From Glomus cerebriforme (lineage: Eukaryota; Glomeromycota; Glomeromycetes; Glomerales; Glomeraceae): DNA of 33,542 nt. Both the position numbers and the translations under genes were made by a program. Location: NCBI GenBank assembly GCA_003550305.1, contig QKYT01000056.1, positions 249,485 through 283,026 on the forward strand, in the 5' to 3' direction. Of the stretch, positions 31,174 to 33,542 are shown piece after piece; the first letter of the stretch is position 1; every line of letters starts with the position of its first letter. The notes beneath the pieces are model-generated. The model had not been told where the DNA came from, made no database searches, and saw only the letters and a list, made by a program, of their open reading frames with translations.

Positions 31174-33022
31174 ATGAACTTTTGAAAATAGAAATTTTTA
31201 TTGAAAGGTTTGAATTTCGGGACCGTCTGAATTTTGTCGACTACGTCACGAAAGTGGCGCATTTGCCAGAATTAAGGAATTAAGTGTAATGTGATAAATA
31301 ATTTTCTGAAAAAATTTCTGTTTAGTAAAAAAAAAAAAAAAAATGAAACGCACTGGTGACGAAAAATTGTCACGTGATATTTCGTGTGTCCTACTGCGCC
31401 ACCCGAGTAGAAATAGGTAATGATAAAATTTTGATATCAAATTCTTTCACTCAAATACTTCCAATTACTTTGTACCATTAACTTTAAAAAAAATTACAAA
31501 AACTAAATCAACAATTACTTGAATTCTAATTAATTATTTCACTTGATTTTTGAAATCACGCGCAGCTCGTGTCAAAATAGCCTTAATTTACATCATAATA
31601 TTATTCATATAAGAATAAATTTATTCATTGCATCTGCGCTATCATCGCACCCTATTGATTTAATATCGAAAATAATGAATTTTTTTTTTAAAAAAAAACA
31701 AGAATCTTTTTCTTGTTCATACTTCATAATAAAATAAAATAAGTAGAAAAAATAATTTTTATATCAAAAATGTCTTTTTTAATAAGTTCTAAAATAACTG
31801 AATCATGGAATAAAAATATAAATTTTCTAAAAGTTATTATCAAGTTTTTTATCGACGAAAACACCATCTAAAAATAAACTCTTATCAGTTATTCGTGCTT
31901 GATATAAGTATATTAATAATATTATTAACATATTTGGCGAATTGAATTTGAAGGAGGAAATATTCTTTCGGTTCTAATTCCACTACCATTTTGTTAGCCA
32001 AATCGTTTAACGTCAATTCGTTTGCTTATCGAATATTCAAGGATTCGTCGTCATTAGTCATCTACCTTGGCGTAATGAACAGCCATAATCAAAGAACCCA
32101 ATTTCAAGTACCAAAATCTAGAGAAAGTACTGTATCGAAATTGAATATTTTAGTATTAATATTAATGGTTTTACGTAACAATATATTTTTAACTAGTTTG
32201 TATATAAAATAGTTTTGTGTATAAATAATAATAATTACTTTCTCGTTTTCTATAACTTGTTTTAAAAACACAAATTTGAACTTTTGCTTCTTTATTATCA
32301 TTATTTTCATTTACTAACTAGTTCCTGTGATCTCATAATCGATATGATAGGAATCCTTCACCTATAACCTCAACCACGTAGCTCTTAAAAAGTTTCATAC
32401 ATTCACAAATGAAATGATGAAGATCTGGTTAAAGATAAATTTATTATTTCAATTTGTGATATTATAAAATTATATTCTTACACTTATAATACTGCCTATT
32501 TGCTTTTATAACAAAGGTTCATTTTTTTATATTTTACCAAATTCAGAATTTGTTTCTCACCAAAGATTTCAAGCAATGGGGAAAGATTTGTAAATCACAT
32601 TATAATTACTTTAAGAAAAAAATTTTGTCTTCAAACTTTATTTAAAAATGAAAAATTAGAACAAACAATTCATAAGTTGGAATTAAAAAGGACATCAAAT
32701 TATAGATTCAAAACAATATTTAGTATAAGTTATTTTATAATCTTTATTAAAATGAATCAATATATATATCAAGTAATGATCTTTTATTTCATTGTTTGAA
32801 ATTAAATGCGCTAGTGGTTTAATGGGATGAAAATTAAAGGAGGATTTTAATAGTAGTTGTATTTATTTGACCAAATGCGCTAGGTTTAGGTCTAATTAGT
32901 CTGTTCAAATATGCTGGGTCGAGTAGACAAATAAGCTGCGGCAAGTTATCCATTGATTATTTCAGTAATATCCATACATAAATTCATTTTTCAAATTGTT
33001 TAATAAATACTGTACTTCCCGA
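31174..33022. other. No supported gene
   Basis: Contains a TCACGTGA octamer at 31370-31377 and a T/A junction at 31680-31698 with no good frame behind it. A doubtful 73-codon plus frame at 31991-32212 may be a relic; no family was recognised. Confidence 0.45.
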
Positions 33023-33130
33023 AATTCAACATTTCCAAATCCAAATCATTCACTTCTTTCATTTGAATAAACTCATCAATATCACCGGGCTAATTTTTGA
33101 AAATTTCTTCAAAATGTTTCCAATTCTTAT
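33023..33130 (-). pseudogene. Decayed internal fragment of the kinase family
   Basis: The minus strand reads NWKHFEEIFKN, a stop, then GDIDEFIQ, matching ARHFKDNFKNWTSGNDDIDEFIQ of the intact kinase at 30689. The Trp codon has become TAG. Beyond it the sequence matches the ATTCAACATTTTCAAATC region of the kinase after a deletion of about 40 bases. No start, promoter or kinase core is present. Confidence 0.65.
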
Positions 33131-33270
33131 TTAATAATCTTCAACAATTATCACTGGACAGATAAAAAGAGTCTTACCATATAAGTGTTCATTTATTTTG
33201 AATGATCATAGATCCGCCACAATAAAAATTATTATCTCGGGTAAAAATAACTTTGTATAATCAATAGCAT

Positions 33271-33542
33271 TGTAGTGTCAGAATTAGAGTAAAAGGATCA
33301 GGTGATTTGAAGGGTCATGTGATTTTAGAATAGATCATTTAATTGACAAGCATGTTTGTAATAAGGGATGAAACATTTAATAAATTAGTGTAGATCGGAT
33401 GATCACAAGATGGAATAGTATATAAGGGCAGTGATTTGGATTTAGTTAAAGGGAGCCTTTTGGGCCGATAGATTACTAGTTTATAAAAATGTAACTATCA
33501 ATATTTATAAGAGATAATAAAGTTTTATTGTTAATTAAATTA
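33271..33542 (+). mobile_element. Probable LTR, cut by the window edge
   Basis: The stretch starts TGTAGTGTCAGAATTAGAG and contains TCATGTGA near 33314. A TATATAAGGG box lies at 33419-33428 and AATAAA at 33516-33521, about 90 bases later, as in the U3-R-U5 layout of an LTR. The 3' end lies outside, so neither the terminal CA nor a target duplication can be checked. It may be a solo LTR or the left LTR of an element beyond the window. Confidence 0.4.

Overview
The window is very AT-rich eukaryotic DNA with short GT-AG introns, long T and A homopolymers and gene-family relics. It looks like an arbuscular mycorrhizal fungus (Glomeromycotina, Rhizophagus-like). The reasons are a TKL-like kinase with an N-terminal C4 motif, a large Ion_trans channel of a type expanded in these fungi, and small HMG-box-like proteins. 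The species call is inference from remembered family resemblance; no search was run.

Layout. 1-197 (minus) is the 5' end of a kinase-family gene cut by the window edge, with a decayed fragment of the same family at about 1232-1306. From about 1.3 to 6.4 kb I see no intact gene, only hairpin repeats and a decayed GC-richer patch. From 6.4 to 15 kb there are four small paralogous genes arranged as two plus-strand genes (6470-6943, 10116-10535) facing two minus-strand genes (12186-11770, 14876-14376). All share a degenerate HMG-box-like core and an NG...F C-terminal motif. The symmetry axis falls on or near a 255-base assembly gap. 15-18.3 kb is mostly empty, apart from a 43-codon ORF beside a large T/A block and an orphan ORF at 17.6 kb.

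18345-22642 (minus) is a nine-exon gene for a putative TRPV/polycystin-like cation channel of about 1186 residues: WD40-like N-terminus, six-helix Ion_trans domain with a TGGD pore, and an 18-residue-repeat tail. One internal splice junction is unsolved. 24.2-27.3 kb is a graveyard: a LINE reverse-transcriptase 3' relic apparently split by a 0.5 kb inverted-repeat element carrying a tRNA-like sequence, a frameshifted unknown minus-strand fragment, and a frameshifted LCAT/lipase-type alpha/beta-hydrolase pseudogene. 29143-30689 (minus) is a complete three-exon kinase gene. The right edge holds another kinase relic (about 33.05 kb) and the start of a likely LTR.

The intact genes do not form a pathway. 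They are members of expanded lineage-specific families (kinase, channel, HMG-like). What they share is a promoter layout: a TATA-like box about 45-145 bases upstream of the ATG, and often a T-tract/A-tract junction between it and the start. The four-gene HMG-like cluster is the best candidate for an undescribed system.
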